From: an uncultured Arachnia sp.
Lineage (GTDB): Bacteria > Actinomycetota > Actinomycetes > Propionibacteriales > Propionibacteriaceae
Reading direction: 5' to 3'
Length of the DNA: 41,595 nt
NCBI GenBank assembly: GCA_947493995.1
Contig: CANLTJ010000012.1
Location: 1-41,595, forward strand
Each line of letters starts with the position of its first letter. Positions within the stretch are counted from its first letter, which is position 1. This document shows, piece after piece, positions 27,118 through 35,086 of this stretch. A program made the translations under genes and the position numbers. A model generated the notes under the pieces. The model searched no databases, was not told where the DNA came from, and was given only the letters and a program-made list of their open reading frames with translations.

Positions 27118-29001
27118 TCACTCCTCGAGCGTCGTGAGATCTCCCTCGTCCTCGCCCAACGCCCGCGCACGCAGGACTCGTCGCATGATCTTGCCGGAAC
27201 GGGTCTTGGGGAGCTTGTCCACGAATTCCATTCCGTCGGGCTTGGCGATGGGGCTGAGATGTTTGGCGACGTGGTCTCGCAGCTCCTCCTCCAGCTCCTT
27301 GCCGGGTTCACGATCCGTTCGTAGGACGACGAAGACGTGGATGGCGCTGCCTTTGACGTCGTGCGGAAGCCCGATGGCGGCTGCCTCGACGACCTCCGGG
27401 TGCGCAACGAGTGCAGATTCGATCTCGGCGTTGCCCAGACGGTGCCCGGAAACCTTGATGACGTCGTCGGTGCGTCCGATGATCCAGAAGTAGCCGTCCT
27501 CGTCCCTCTTCGCAGCATCACCGGTCAGGTAGCGCCCCGGGAACCGCGACCAGTAGGTGTCGATGAAGCGTTGTTCGTCGTTGTAGAGGGTGCGGAACAT
27601 GGCGGGTGCCGGATTCTTCAGCAGCAGCAAACCCTCGGTGCCGTCCGGAACCGGATTGCCCTCCTCGTCCACCACTTCCGCCTCTTGTCCGAACACTGGC
27701 CGACCTGCCGCGCCGGGCTTCAGCGGCATGGACGGCACGGTGGTGATCTGGAACATTCCGGTCTCGGTCTGCCACCACGTGTCCATCAGCGGACAGCGCC
27801 CACCCCCGATGACCTGGTGGAACCAGCGCCATGCCTCCGGGTTGATGGGCTCACCCACCGAGCCCAGCAGTCGCAGGGAGGAGAGGTCGCGTCGGCTGGG
27901 CCATGCTTCTCCGAAGCGCATCAGTGAGCGAATGGCCGTGGGCGCCGTGTAGAAGGTGGTGATTCCGTAGTGCTCGATGAGCTGCCACCACCGGTCCGGG
28001 TGCGGATACGTGGGGGAGCCCTCGTACATGAACGTGGTGGCGCCGGCCAGTAGCGGTCCGTAGACAAGATAGGAGTGGCCGGTCACCCAGCCCGGATCGG
28101 CGGTGCACCACCAGCGGTCCTCGTCGCGGATGTCAAAGGTTTGTTTCAGGCTGGTGTGGACACCCACCATGTAGCCGCCGTGGGTATGGAGGATTGCCTT
28201 GGGGCTGCCGGTGCTGCCCGAGGTGTAGAGCAGATACAACGGATGCTCGGAATCAACCTGCACGGTTTCGCACCGTCCACGAGCGATGGGGAGGGCACAG
28301 AGATCGTGGTACCAGTGGTCGCGTTCGGGATCCATCGCGACGTCCTGGCCGGTGTTGCGTACGACGATGACGTTCTCCACAGTGGCGGAGAAGTGGACCC
28401 CTTCATCGACGATGTCTTTCAAGGGGAAGACGGAGCCGTTGACCCACGACCCATCGGCGGTAATGACGATCCGTGATTTCGAGTCGGCGATCCGGCTGGA
28501 GAGCGCATCGGCGGAATAGCCCGCGAAGATCACGGAGTGCACCGCGCCCAGCTTGGCGCAGGCGAGCATCGCGAAGACCACCTCGGGGATGCGGGGCAGA
28601 TAGATGGTGACGACGTCGCCCTCACCCACCCCCATGGCGGTGAGGACGTTGGCGAACTGCTCCACCTCGCGGTTCAGGGCGAAGTAGGAGAATGTGCGCA
28701 CCTTGGAGATGTCCTCGCCCACCCAGATCAGGGCCAGCTTGTTCTTGCGAGGCCCCTCCAGGTGACGGTCCACGCAATTGGTGACGATGTTCGTGCGGCC
28801 ACCCACAAACCACTTGTGGAACGGGGCATCCGAGTCGTCCAGAACGGTGTGCCAGGGTTTCGACCACTGCAGTTCCGCTGCCTGCTCAGCCCAGTACGCC
28901 TGCGGATCCTTTCGCGACTGCTCCTCCAGGGTTTGCCAGTCCCGGATGCGATACGTCTCAACAGCGCCGGGATCGGGCTCGTACATCGTCTTCTCGGACA
29001 T
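27118..29001 (-). CDS. acs: Acetyl-CoA synthetase (acyl-CoA ligase, AMP-forming)
   Basis: 627 residues from ATG 29001 (AGGAG ~10 nt upstream). The adenylate-forming motifs are intact: LYTSGSTGSPK with K268, MDTWWQTETG, YLTGDAAKRDEDGYFWIIGR, and the C-terminal PKTRSGKIMRR whose Lys604 is the site acetylated in the family. It makes acetyl-CoA from acetate, ATP and CoA, releasing AMP and PPi; propionate is a possible alternative substrate. Its PPi product could feed the membrane PPase or PPDK in this window. Confidence 0.92.
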   Translation of the reverse strand: MSEKTMYEPDPGAVETYRIRDWQTLEEQSRKDPQAYWAEQAAELQWSKPWHTVLDDSDAPFHKWFVGGRTNIVTNCVDRHLEGPRKNKLALIWVGEDISKVRTFSYFALNREVEQFANVLTAMGVGEGDVVTIYLPRIPEVVFAMLACAKLGAVHSVIFAGYSADALSSRIADSKSRIVITADGSWVNGSVFPLKDIVDEGVHFSATVENVIVVRNTGQDVAMDPERDHWYHDLCALPIARGRCETVQVDSEHPLYLLYTSGSTGSPKAILHTHGGYMVGVHTSLKQTFDIRDEDRWWCTADPGWVTGHSYLVYGPLLAGATTFMYEGSPTYPHPDRWWQLIEHYGITTFYTAPTAIRSLMRFGEAWPSRRDLSSLRLLGSVGEPINPEAWRWFHQVIGGGRCPLMDTWWQTETGMFQITTVPSMPLKPGAAGRPVFGQEAEVVDEEGNPVPDGTEGLLLLKNPAPAMFRTLYNDEQRFIDTYWSRFPGRYLTGDAAKRDEDGYFWIIGRTDDVIKVSGHRLGNAEIESALVAHPEVVEAAAIGLPHDVKGSAIHVFVVLRTDREPGKELEEELRDHVAKHLSPIAKPDGMEFVDKLPKTRSGKIMRRVLRARALGEDEGDLTTLEE

Positions 29002-29074
29002 TTCCCAGGTCTCCTTCGTCTTCCTCGACGGGTCCGGCCGTTCCGCGGGCGGCACCGGTGACGCTCTTGGCGAC

Positions 29075-29103
29075 ACATTAGACCCGCAGCTCGGTCACGT
29101 CGA
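29075..29103 (-). promoter_or_regulatory. Putative acs promoter
   Basis: Minus strand: TCGACG (4/6 of TTGACA) at 29098-29103, 17-nt spacer, TAATGT at 29075-29080. The transcript would start near 29068, leaving a ~67-nt leader before ATG 29001. Confidence 0.45.
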
Positions 29104-29228
29104 GGGAAGCGTTGAGAATCGCGGCCGTCATCGCGGTGCGTACAACTGACGGCGTTCTCTCCGGACCGATGTTCCGATGTCTGATGCGCGCCACCGGGTA
29201 CCTTGAGCGAGCTGGGACGCTGTTGGCG

Positions 29229-29999
29229 TCATCGCACGAAGATCGGAACGTCCTTGGTGGAGCGGGCGGGGTCGAAGGTGTAGCCGTCGGCCTCGAACTC
29301 CGTGACCGCCGACGCGGTGCGGACCCGGTTGCGCACCAACCATGCCGCCATCAGGCCGCGGGCGCGCTTGGCGTGGAAGGACACGATGCGGGGTGTGCCG
29401 TCGTCGTCGCGGTCCTCGAAGCGGGGGCTGATGACGCGGGCGCCCAGACGGTCGACGTCGATCACGTTGAAGTACTCGGTCGAGGCAAGGTTGACGATCA
29501 CGCCGGTACCCGGGGACTCCTCCAGGTCTGCCCTCACCAGATCCGTCACCGCGTTGCCCCACCACTGGTACAGGTCCTTGCCACGCTCGGTCCTGAGTCT
29601 GGTGCCCATCTCCAGCCGGTATGGCTGGATGAGATCGAGCGGCCTCAGCAGGCCATAGAGACCGGAGAGAATGCGCACTGTTTTCTGCGACTCGGTGAAG
29701 TCTCTGGCGTCGAACGTGTTCGCCTGCAGTCCCTGGTAAACATCGCCATTGAAAGCGAGGGCCGCTGGACGTGAGTTCTCGCGCGTGTGCTCGTCCTCGT
29801 ACTCGGCATACCGGGTGGAATTCAGTGTCGCGAGCTCCTCGGAGATGTTCATCAACGAACCGATCTCCGAGACCGACTTCTCGCGCATGGCGCCGATGAG
29901 TTCGGCTGATTCGTCGAGCAGGCGAGGCACGGTATGGCGGCGGGTGGTCAGCTTCGATTCGAAGTCGAGGGACTTGGCGGGCGAGAGCAGGGAGAGCAT
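29229..29999 (-). CDS. yaaA: YaaA family protein (peroxide/iron stress)
   Basis: 256 residues, the normal family length. Signatures: MLSLLSPAKSLDF at the N terminus, ALAFNGDVYQGLQANTF, RILSGLYGLLRPLDLIQPYRLEMG, LYQWWGNAVTDLV, NLASTEYFNVI and VSFHAKRARGLMAAW. In E. coli YaaA lowers free iron during peroxide stress and the fold binds DNA; the actinobacterial role is presumed similar. ATG 29999 is preceded by TAGGAT at a 7-nt distance, suggesting a leaderless message. Divergent from the deacetylase gene. Confidence 0.92.
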   Translation of the reverse strand: MLSLLSPAKSLDFESKLTTRRHTVPRLLDESAELIGAMREKSVSEIGSLMNISEELATLNSTRYAEYEDEHTRENSRPAALAFNGDVYQGLQANTFDARDFTESQKTVRILSGLYGLLRPLDLIQPYRLEMGTRLRTERGKDLYQWWGNAVTDLVRADLEESPGTGVIVNLASTEYFNVIDVDRLGARVISPRFEDRDDDGTPRIVSFHAKRARGLMAAWLVRNRVRTASAVTEFEADGYTFDPARSTKDVPIFVR

Positions 30000-30006
30000 G
30001 CCCCGG

Positions 30007-30012
30007 ATCCTA
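30007..30012 (-). promoter_or_regulatory. -10 box (TAGGAT) of yaaA
   Basis: TAGGAT on the minus strand ends 7 nt before ATG 29999. It matches consensus positions 1, 2, 5 and 6. Confidence 0.45.
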
Positions 30013-30059
30013 CCCAGCCGATGCGCGGTGGGCCTTCGCTGACTACTGTGAACAGTGTG

Positions 30060-31022
30060 ATGTCCCAGAACCCAGTCAATCGTCGCGCCGTGCTGTCAGG
30101 AGTTCTGGGGGGTGTCTCGGCCCTGGCTCTCTCGGCCTGCCAGGAGGGCGGAGGACAACCTCCAGTGGACTCCGACGGCGCAACCGCCAGCCCGGCGCCC
30201 CCAAGTCCGTCGCCTTCCGGCCATGCCAGCTCTGCATCTCGCACGCCGACCAGTTCTTCGACGCCCAACGCGAGCCCGTCGTCGTCGGCGCCGGAGCCGT
30301 CACCATCTCCAGCCACTGCGGCGGAGATAGCAGCCCGCGCGACGGTGCCGGTGCTGTGCTACCACCAGCTTCGTGACTGGACTTCCGCCGACGGCGAGTA
30401 CGCACGCAACTTGCTGATCTGTCCTCCCGCCGTGTTCCGCGCCCAGCTCGACGCGCTGGCGGACGACGGCTGGAACACGATTGGACCCGACGACTACTAC
30501 GCGCACCTGACGCAGGGTACTGCCCTGCCGGAAAAGCCGATCCTGCTGAGCTTCGACGACAGCCAGGGAACGCAGAAGACTGAAGGGCTGCCGCAACTTC
30601 TGGCCCGCGACATGACCGCAACGTTCTTCGCGATGACCGTGCCGCTCGGGAAGAAGGACTGGCTCTCCGCTGATGACTTGAAGGAGATGGATGCCAATGG
30701 CATGACGATCGCGGCCCATACGTGGGACCACAACCGCGTGGACCGCTACAGCGGCGAGGACTGGAGGATACAGCTGGAGGAACCGCGCGAGACGCTGGAG
30801 GGCATCATCGGCAAGCCGGTGGAGCACTTCGCGTACCCCTACGGCGCCTGGAACGACGCGGCTCTGCCCCAGGTGATCAGCGCGGGATACACGTCGGCCT
30901 ACCAGCTGAGAGATCGGACGCCGAGCCCGGAGATGCCGCTGCTCACGCTTGAGCGCTCCCTCGTGGATTCGCGTTGGAGCGGTGCGCAGTTGCTGGATCA
31001 CCTGGCGGGTCTGAACGGCTGA
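30060..31022 (+). CDS. Secreted polysaccharide deacetylase (NodB domain) lipoprotein
   Basis: 320 residues from ATG 30060. The N terminus NRRAVLSGVLGGVSALALSA followed by Cys combines a twin-arginine motif with a lipobox (LSAC), so it is probably a Tat-exported lipoprotein. A ~70-residue Pro/Ser/Thr/Ala linker precedes the catalytic domain. The domain has VPVLCYHQL, LSFDDSQGTQ (FDD metal/base motif), AAHTWDHNRVD (HxxxH metal ligands) and FAYPYGAWND. It should remove acetyl groups from a wall or extracellular polysaccharide; the exact substrate is not known. Confidence 0.9.
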   Translation: MSQNPVNRRAVLSGVLGGVSALALSACQEGGGQPPVDSDGATASPAPPSPSPSGHASSASRTPTSSSTPNASPSSSAPEPSPSPATAAEIAARATVPVLCYHQLRDWTSADGEYARNLLICPPAVFRAQLDALADDGWNTIGPDDYYAHLTQGTALPEKPILLSFDDSQGTQKTEGLPQLLARDMTATFFAMTVPLGKKDWLSADDLKEMDANGMTIAAHTWDHNRVDRYSGEDWRIQLEEPRETLEGIIGKPVEHFAYPYGAWNDAALPQVISAGYTSAYQLRDRTPSPEMPLLTLERSLVDSRWSGAQLLDHLAGLNG

Positions 31023-31063
31023 GATAGTCGCACGGCCTGTCCGAGGCGCGCGTTGCGGTGTGC

Positions 31064-31909
31064 TCAGCCCACGAGGACGTTGGCGAACACCTGCCACGCC
31101 AAGAGGCTCTTGGCGATGAGACTGAGGACGATGTAGGCGCGTTCACCGGTCAGGTAGTTCTGCCAACGGCCCATCCGCTTGTACTGGAGCCACTGGTTGA
31201 TCGCAAAGCTGTTGAAGAACACGAACAGCGAGACGATGATGCCGTAGACGAAGCCGGGAGGTCCTTCACCACCCTCGACACCGACGTTGACGATGAGGTA
31301 GACCGCGGCCGCCAACCAGGGTCCAACGCCTGCGATGCAGCCGAACCAGAACGGCGTCCACCACGGGCGTTCGCCTCGGCTCGAGCGCCCGAACTTGCCG
31401 TGCATGAGTCCGTTGTTGGACATCTCCATCAGCCAGCCGAACAAGATCATCGACACGTTGGCGATGCCGAGCCCAATCAACGCCGCAATGTCGGATATGC
31501 CCAACACCAGACTGATGAGGACGATCATCAGTGTCGAGGACAAGCTGTATTCGATCCACCGGAAGCGGTTGCGGCCCTTGGACAGCTCATCGACGTAGCG
31601 CGGGAAACCCCAGGGGGAGGCGATCAGGAAGTGGAAGAACGCCGAGAGGAACAGAAACAGCGCGGTCGCAATGCCGAGCGGCACGTCGAACACGGGATTC
31701 GTGACGCCCTGCGATAGCGGAGTGCCAGGGGGTCCGTTGAGGGCAAACGTGGAGACCGGCAGCGTGAAGTCGTTGCTCAGGGCAACCATCGCTGATCCGG
31801 AAGCCAGATGCAGCACACCCATGACGGCGTTGAAGATTCGAAGACGCTTGGCTGCTTGGGACGAAACATTGACGGAGGTGATGTCCAGCTCGAGTGGGTA
31901 GACGCTCAT
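31064..31909 (-). CDS. Heliorhodopsin
   Basis: 281 residues with seven hydrophobic helices. Helix 7 carries VLSLIAKSLLAWQVF, with Lys267 as the retinal Schiff-base lysine. Helix 3 carries RFRWIEYSLSSTLMI, with Glu120 as counterion, and the family-specific ISDIAALI and MILFGWLMEMSN follow. His34 and His93 fit the two conserved histidines of the characterised protein: the 27-residue step from His93 to Glu120 is identical to H80-E107. The long loop between helices 1 and 2 is also a family trait. Heliorhodopsins bind all-trans retinal, have inverted topology and a slow photocycle; most pump no ions and are thought to signal. No retinal or carotenoid gene is in the window. ATG 31909 is the only possible start and lacks a ribosome binding site. 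Confidence 0.95.
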   Translation of the reverse strand: MSVYPLELDITSVNVSSQAAKRLRIFNAVMGVLHLASGSAMVALSNDFTLPVSTFALNGPPGTPLSQGVTNPVFDVPLGIATALFLFLSAFFHFLIASPWGFPRYVDELSKGRNRFRWIEYSLSSTLMIVLISLVLGISDIAALIGLGIANVSMILFGWLMEMSNNGLMHGKFGRSSRGERPWWTPFWFGCIAGVGPWLAAAVYLIVNVGVEGGEGPPGFVYGIIVSLFVFFNSFAINQWLQYKRMGRWQNYLTGERAYIVLSLIAKSLLAWQVFANVLVG

Positions 31910-31915
31910 GCCGCA

Positions 31916-31921
31916 AGTATT
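31916..31921 (-). promoter_or_regulatory. Possible -10 box (AATACT) for leaderless heliorhodopsin mRNA
   Basis: Minus-strand AATACT matches 4/6 of TATAAT, including the key A2 and T6, and ends 6 nt before ATG 31909. The -35 position falls at the foot of the upstream terminator hairpin and matches poorly. Confidence 0.35.
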
Positions 31922-31943
31922 TCACTTTTCGAAGAATTGGAGA

Positions 31944-31983
31944 CGGCGGGCCCGTCCATCCCCCCAGATGGACGGGCCCGCCG
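31944..31983 (-). terminator. Strong hairpin between FMN reductase and heliorhodopsin genes
   Basis: Perfect 16-bp GC-rich stem CGGCGGGCCCGTCCAT with its exact complement and an 8-nt loop. It lies 13 nt beyond the FMN reductase stop and 34 nt before the heliorhodopsin ATG. The sequence after the stem on the minus strand is only moderately T-rich (TCTCCAATTCTTC), so partial read-through is possible. Confidence 0.8.
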
Positions 31984-31996
31984 CAGTATGTGGGCG

Positions 31997-32614
31997 TCAG
32001 CCCCGACTTGCCTCGCGCAGCAGCTGCGTGAACGGAGTGGGCTGCTCGAACTGTTCCTCCACGGTACGACGACTGCTCACCGAGGTGCCGTGTGATGATC
32101 CGGTGCCCATGAGGGCTGCGAGTTCCTCCGCAGCCCGGGCCGACCGACGGTCCAGACCCTCGTCGCCGAAATCATCGGTGGCGGCGAAGACAGCGGTGGG
32201 CACCACCACGGCATGGAGGTAGGTGAACAGCGGACGCAGGGCGTGCTCGGTCACCAGCGAGTGTCGCGCCGTGCCCGCTGTTGCGGCCACCAGGACCGGC
32301 TTGCCGTCCAGCACTCCCTCCTCCAAGACGTCGAAGAAGGACTTGAACAGGCCGGAATAGGACGCCGAGAAAACCGGAGTCACCGCGATGATGCCATCGG
32401 CACGTCCCACCGCCTCGATTGCTTGCGCCAACTCTGGTCCGGGGAATCCCGTCAACAGGTGGTCGGTCAGCTGGTGAGCGAGGTCGCGCAGTTCGATCGT
32501 GGTGACGTCGACCTCCCCCAGCGCGTCGACGGCGGCCGATGTCAGGCCATCCGCGAGGAGTCGCGTCGAGGATGGATTGGACAAACCTGCGGAGACGACT
32601 ACGAGTGAGGTCAT
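31997..32614 (-). CDS. LLM-partnered NADPH-dependent FMN reductase (CE1759 type)
   Basis: 205 residues. Flavodoxin-like fold: LVVVSAGLSNPSSTRLLADG binds the FMN phosphate, and VTPVFSASYSGLFKSFFDVL is the signature of the NADPH_dep_FMN_red family. LVAATAGTARHSL and HAVVVPTAVFA match the subfamily paired with LLM monooxygenases. It should reduce FMN with NAD(P)H and supply FMNH2 to its partner, whose stop overlaps this start (ATGA at 32611-32614). The heliorhodopsin gene follows after a terminator. Confidence 0.88.
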   Translation of the reverse strand: MTSLVVVSAGLSNPSSTRLLADGLTSAAVDALGEVDVTTIELRDLAHQLTDHLLTGFPGPELAQAIEAVGRADGIIAVTPVFSASYSGLFKSFFDVLEEGVLDGKPVLVAATAGTARHSLVTEHALRPLFTYLHAVVVPTAVFAATDDFGDEGLDRRSARAAEELAALMGTGSSHGTSVSSRRTVEEQFEQPTPFTQLLREASRG

Positions 32615-33762
32615 GCTGACACCTCCTCCAAGTCCTCGGCGCGGTGCCCGGTTGCCGCGTCAGCTTCGGCGTACACCGTCGAGTCGCGGCCTCCGCCTGC
32701 CTTTTCCACCATGGAAGCGTGGGTGGGCGCGTCAGGGATGTGGGCAGGACGCCCCTCCGCGAAGCCCTTGCGCATGTCGGGCAGGATTTCTCCCAGCAGG
32801 TCGAGCTGCTCCAACACGGTCTTGAGTGGCAGGCCGGCGTGATCGATCAGGAACAGCTGACGCTGGTAGTCCCCGGCGTAGTCACGGAACGAGAGCGTCC
32901 TCTCCAGTACCTGCTGTGGCGAGCCGACGGTCAGCGGCGTTCCCTCCACGAACTGCTCAAGTGAGGGGCCGTGACCATAGACCGGCGCGTTGTCGAAGTA
33001 CGGTCGGAAGTCGTTCCACGCGTCCTGGCTGTTTCGACGCATGAAGAACTGTCCGCCGAGACCGACGATCGCCGTGTCCGCCGGGCCGTGGCCGTGCTTC
33101 TCCCACTGCTGCCGGTAGAGGCGGATCATCTGCTGGGCGTGGCTGGATGGCCAGAAGATGTGGTTGTGGAAGTAGCCATCGCCGTAGAAGGCAGCCTGCT
33201 CGGCAATCTCGGGACTGCGGATGGAGCCGTGCCACACGAACGGAGGCACACCGTCCAGCGGGCGCGGCGTCGCGGTGTAGCCCTGGAGAGGCGTGCGGAA
33301 CCGGCCCTTCCAGTTCACCACGTCCTCACGCCAGAGCTTGTGCAGGAGTGCGTAGTTCTCGATCGCGAGATTGATCCCCTGACGGATGTCCTTGCCGAAC
33401 CACGGGTATACCGGTCCGGTATTGCCGCGGCCCATCATGAGGTCCACCCGGCCTCCCGAGAGGTGCTGCAGCTTGGCGTAGTCCTCCGCGATCAACACCG
33501 GGTCATTGGTGGTGATCAGTGTGGTCGCAGTGGACATGATCAGATTCTTCGTCTGTGCCGCGATCCACGCCAACGTCGTGGTGGGAGCCGAGGAGATGAA
33601 TGGGGGGTTGTGGTGCTCGCCGGTGGCGAACACGTCGAGGCCGATGTCGTCGGCCTTCTTTGCGATCTCGACCTGGGCCTGGATGCGCTCGAACTCGGTC
33701 GGGGTCCGACCGGTGGTGGGGTCGGTGGTGACATCGCCGACGCTGAAGATTCCGATCTGCAT
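32611..33762 (-). CDS. LLM-class flavin-dependent monooxygenase (CE1758 type)
   Basis: 383 residues from ATG 33762 (AGGAGG 5 nt upstream); the frame extends to 33795 without support. Luciferase-like TIM barrel: MQIGIFSVGDVTTDP, ATGEHHNPPFISSAP, SGGRVDLMMGRGNTGPVYPW and FVWHGSIRSPEIAEQA. The GRGN and GEHH motifs are characteristic of the CE1758 subfamily. It would use reduced flavin from the adjacent reductase and O2 to oxidise an unknown substrate; light emission is not implied. Its promoter and probable operator lie in the shared region with marR. Confidence 0.9.
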   Translation of the reverse strand: MQIGIFSVGDVTTDPTTGRTPTEFERIQAQVEIAKKADDIGLDVFATGEHHNPPFISSAPTTTLAWIAAQTKNLIMSTATTLITTNDPVLIAEDYAKLQHLSGGRVDLMMGRGNTGPVYPWFGKDIRQGINLAIENYALLHKLWREDVVNWKGRFRTPLQGYTATPRPLDGVPPFVWHGSIRSPEIAEQAAFYGDGYFHNHIFWPSSHAQQMIRLYRQQWEKHGHGPADTAIVGLGGQFFMRRNSQDAWNDFRPYFDNAPVYGHGPSLEQFVEGTPLTVGSPQQVLERTLSFRDYAGDYQRQLFLIDHAGLPLKTVLEQLDLLGEILPDMRKGFAEGRPAHIPDAPTHASMVEKAGGGRDSTVYAEADAATGHRAEDLEEVSA

Positions 33763-33822
33763 GTTGGCCTCCTGAAGAAGTTGTCCGTACGCCACCGTGT
33801 AGTTGTCGGTGACGTTTCACTG

Positions 33823-33851
33823 ACTCTAACACGAGGTAGGTGATATGTCAA
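33823..33851 (-). promoter_or_regulatory. Promoter of the LLM/FMN reductase operon
   Basis: Minus strand: perfect -35 TTGACA at 33846-33851, 17-nt spacer, -10 TAGAGT at 33823-33828. Transcription would start near 33816, giving a ~54-nt leader. The -35 is embedded in a repeated element. Confidence 0.75.
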
Positions 33852-33890
33852 CTACTCTTATCACCATGGTGGATGTGTGACACGTCAACT
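33839..33890. promoter_or_regulatory. Probable MarR operator elements in the divergent promoter
   Basis: Two direct copies of GTCAACTA lie at 33847-33854 and 33883-33890, 36 nt apart; the first covers the -35 of the LLM promoter and the second the spacer of the marR promoter. An inverted repeat GGTGATA...TATCACC (33839-33845 and 33859-33865, 13-nt spacer) overlaps the first. This would let a single regulator control both directions. Assignment to the adjacent MarR protein is inference. Confidence 0.5.
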
Positions 33891-33904
33891 ATTCGTGCTA
33901 ACGT
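33877..33904 (+). promoter_or_regulatory. Promoter of marR-wrbA, probably leaderless
   Basis: -35 GTGACA (5/6) at 33877-33882, 16-nt spacer, -10 TAACGT at 33899-33904, then six bases to ATG 33911. No ribosome binding site precedes the ATG, in keeping with a leaderless message. Confidence 0.6.
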
Positions 33905-33910
33905 GGGGCC

Positions 33911-34429
33911 ATGATGTCTTCCACGCCCTGGCTCACCGACGCCGAGCAGCGTGCCTGGCGGAATTGGATAGCGGTCAGTGCACAGCTCCCCACGGTGTTG
34001 CACCGTCAGCTACAGCGCGATTCGGGTCTGTCCCTGCAGGATTTCGAGGTGTTGGTCAATCTCACCGAGACCGCTGGCCAGCGCGCTCGGGTTGCCGATC
34101 TGGCCACGACCCTGCAGTGGGAGCGCAGCCGTCTGTCACACCACATCAAACGCATGGAATCCCGCGGCCTCGTGGTCCGTGAGGAATGCGTTGAGGACGG
34201 TCGCGGCGCCTACGTCGTGCTGACGGAGACGGGCTTGACTGCGATCGAATCCGCCGCTCCCGGTCATGCGAGAACAGTCAACGATCTCGTCTTCAGTTCC
34301 CTCACCGAGGAGGAACTGGAGGGCTTCACGCGCACCGTGGAGAAGGTATTGGCTCACCTCAATGAGCCGGTCGCCCACACACTTGTACCAAACCGGGCAA
34401 GAACATCAACCCAGAAGGAGAGTTCATGA
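33911..34429 (+). CDS. MarR-family transcriptional regulator
   Basis: 172 residues from ATG 33911. The winged helix-turn-helix spans about 50-125: GLSLQDFEVLVNLTETAGQRA, then LATTLQWERSRLSHHIKRME (recognition helix), SRGLVVREECVEDGRGAYVVL (wing) and LTETGLTAIESAAP. Helices at each end form the dimerisation region. MarR proteins often respond to phenolics, quinones or oxidants, which fits the neighbours. Two cysteines are not obvious sensors; only Cys in REECVEDG of the wing is notable. Its stop overlaps the wrbA start (ATGA), and it is divergent from the LLM operon. Confidence 0.92.
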   Translation: MMSSTPWLTDAEQRAWRNWIAVSAQLPTVLHRQLQRDSGLSLQDFEVLVNLTETAGQRARVADLATTLQWERSRLSHHIKRMESRGLVVREECVEDGRGAYVVLTETGLTAIESAAPGHARTVNDLVFSSLTEEELEGFTRTVEKVLAHLNEPVAHTLVPNRARTSTQKESS

Positions 34430-35034
34430 CAAAACTCGCAGTGATTTACTACTCGGCAACGGGCCATGGCACCAAGATGGCTGGCCTCATTGAGCGCTTC
34501 GGGAAGGAAGCCGGTGCTGAGGTGCGGGTCCGCCATGTCCGCGAGACGGTTGACCCGGCGGTGTTCGCCGAGAGGCCTGCCTGGCGCGCCAATTACGAGG
34601 CGACGAAGGATCTACCGGAAGCCAAGGCCGACGACATCATCTGGGCGGATGCAGTGATCCTCGGGTCGCCCACGCGATTCTCGAGCGTATCCGGTTCCTT
34701 CCAGCAGTTCATCGACACTCTCGGTGGTGCCTGGGCTCAGGGGAAGCTGGCGGACAAGGTCTACGCCGCGTTCACGTCGTCCCAGACTCTGCATGGTGGC
34801 CAGGAGACAACGCTGCAGCACATTCACCAGATGGTGATGCACTTCGGTGGCATCATGGTGCCTCCCGGTTACACCGCGCCCCTGAAGTTTGCAGATGGCA
34901 ACCCGTACGGTGTCTCGCACGTCACCGGCGCCGGCAACGACGAGGAGCTTTCCCAGGCCACGATCGATGCACTCGAGCACCTGACCCACCGGGTCGTCAA
35001 GGTCGCCGACCGCTTGGCCGGAAAGACCGTATAA
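34426..35034 (+). CDS. wrbA: NAD(P)H:quinone oxidoreductase, WrbA type
   Basis: 202 residues, normal WrbA length. The FMN-binding loops are present: YYSATGHGTKMA near the N terminus, GSPTRFSSVSGSFQQFID in the middle, and FTSSQTLHGGQETT, then HFGGIMVPPGY and the C-terminal GAGNDEELSQATIDA. WrbA reduces quinones by two electrons and so avoids semiquinone radicals. It is translationally coupled to marR. The next gene is a Kef-like antiporter; in enterobacteria Kef systems need a related flavodoxin-like quinone reductase (KefF/KefG), which makes this neighbourhood suggestive. Confidence 0.93.
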   Translation: MTKLAVIYYSATGHGTKMAGLIERFGKEAGAEVRVRHVRETVDPAVFAERPAWRANYEATKDLPEAKADDIIWADAVILGSPTRFSSVSGSFQQFIDTLGGAWAQGKLADKVYAAFTSSQTLHGGQETTLQHIHQMVMHFGGIMVPPGYTAPLKFADGNPYGVSHVTGAGNDEELSQATIDALEHLTHRVVKVADRLAGKTV

Positions 35035-35039
35035 CCGTC

Positions 35040-35086
35040 ACTGCGACCCCGCCCGCCGGTATGGAGCCCGGGGGCGGGGTCGCAGT
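35040..35086 (+). terminator. Intrinsic terminator after wrbA
   Basis: 15-bp stem ACTGCGACCCCGCCC / GGGCGGGGTCGCAGT with a 17-nt loop, followed by TTCTCTTTC. It starts 5 nt after the wrbA stop, so the antiporter gene needs its own promoter. Confidence 0.85.

Noticed and set aside
31064..31909. Type 1 (proton or chloride pump) rhodopsin
   Set aside because: The helix 3 pump motif (DTD/NTQ type) is absent; the helix 3 WIEYSLSS and helix 7 SLIAKSLLAWQ sequences are those of heliorhodopsins.
32611..33762. Bacterial luciferase giving light for the rhodopsin
   Set aside because: The sequence belongs to the generic LLM CE1758 type; luxAB-type subunits and luxCDE genes are absent.
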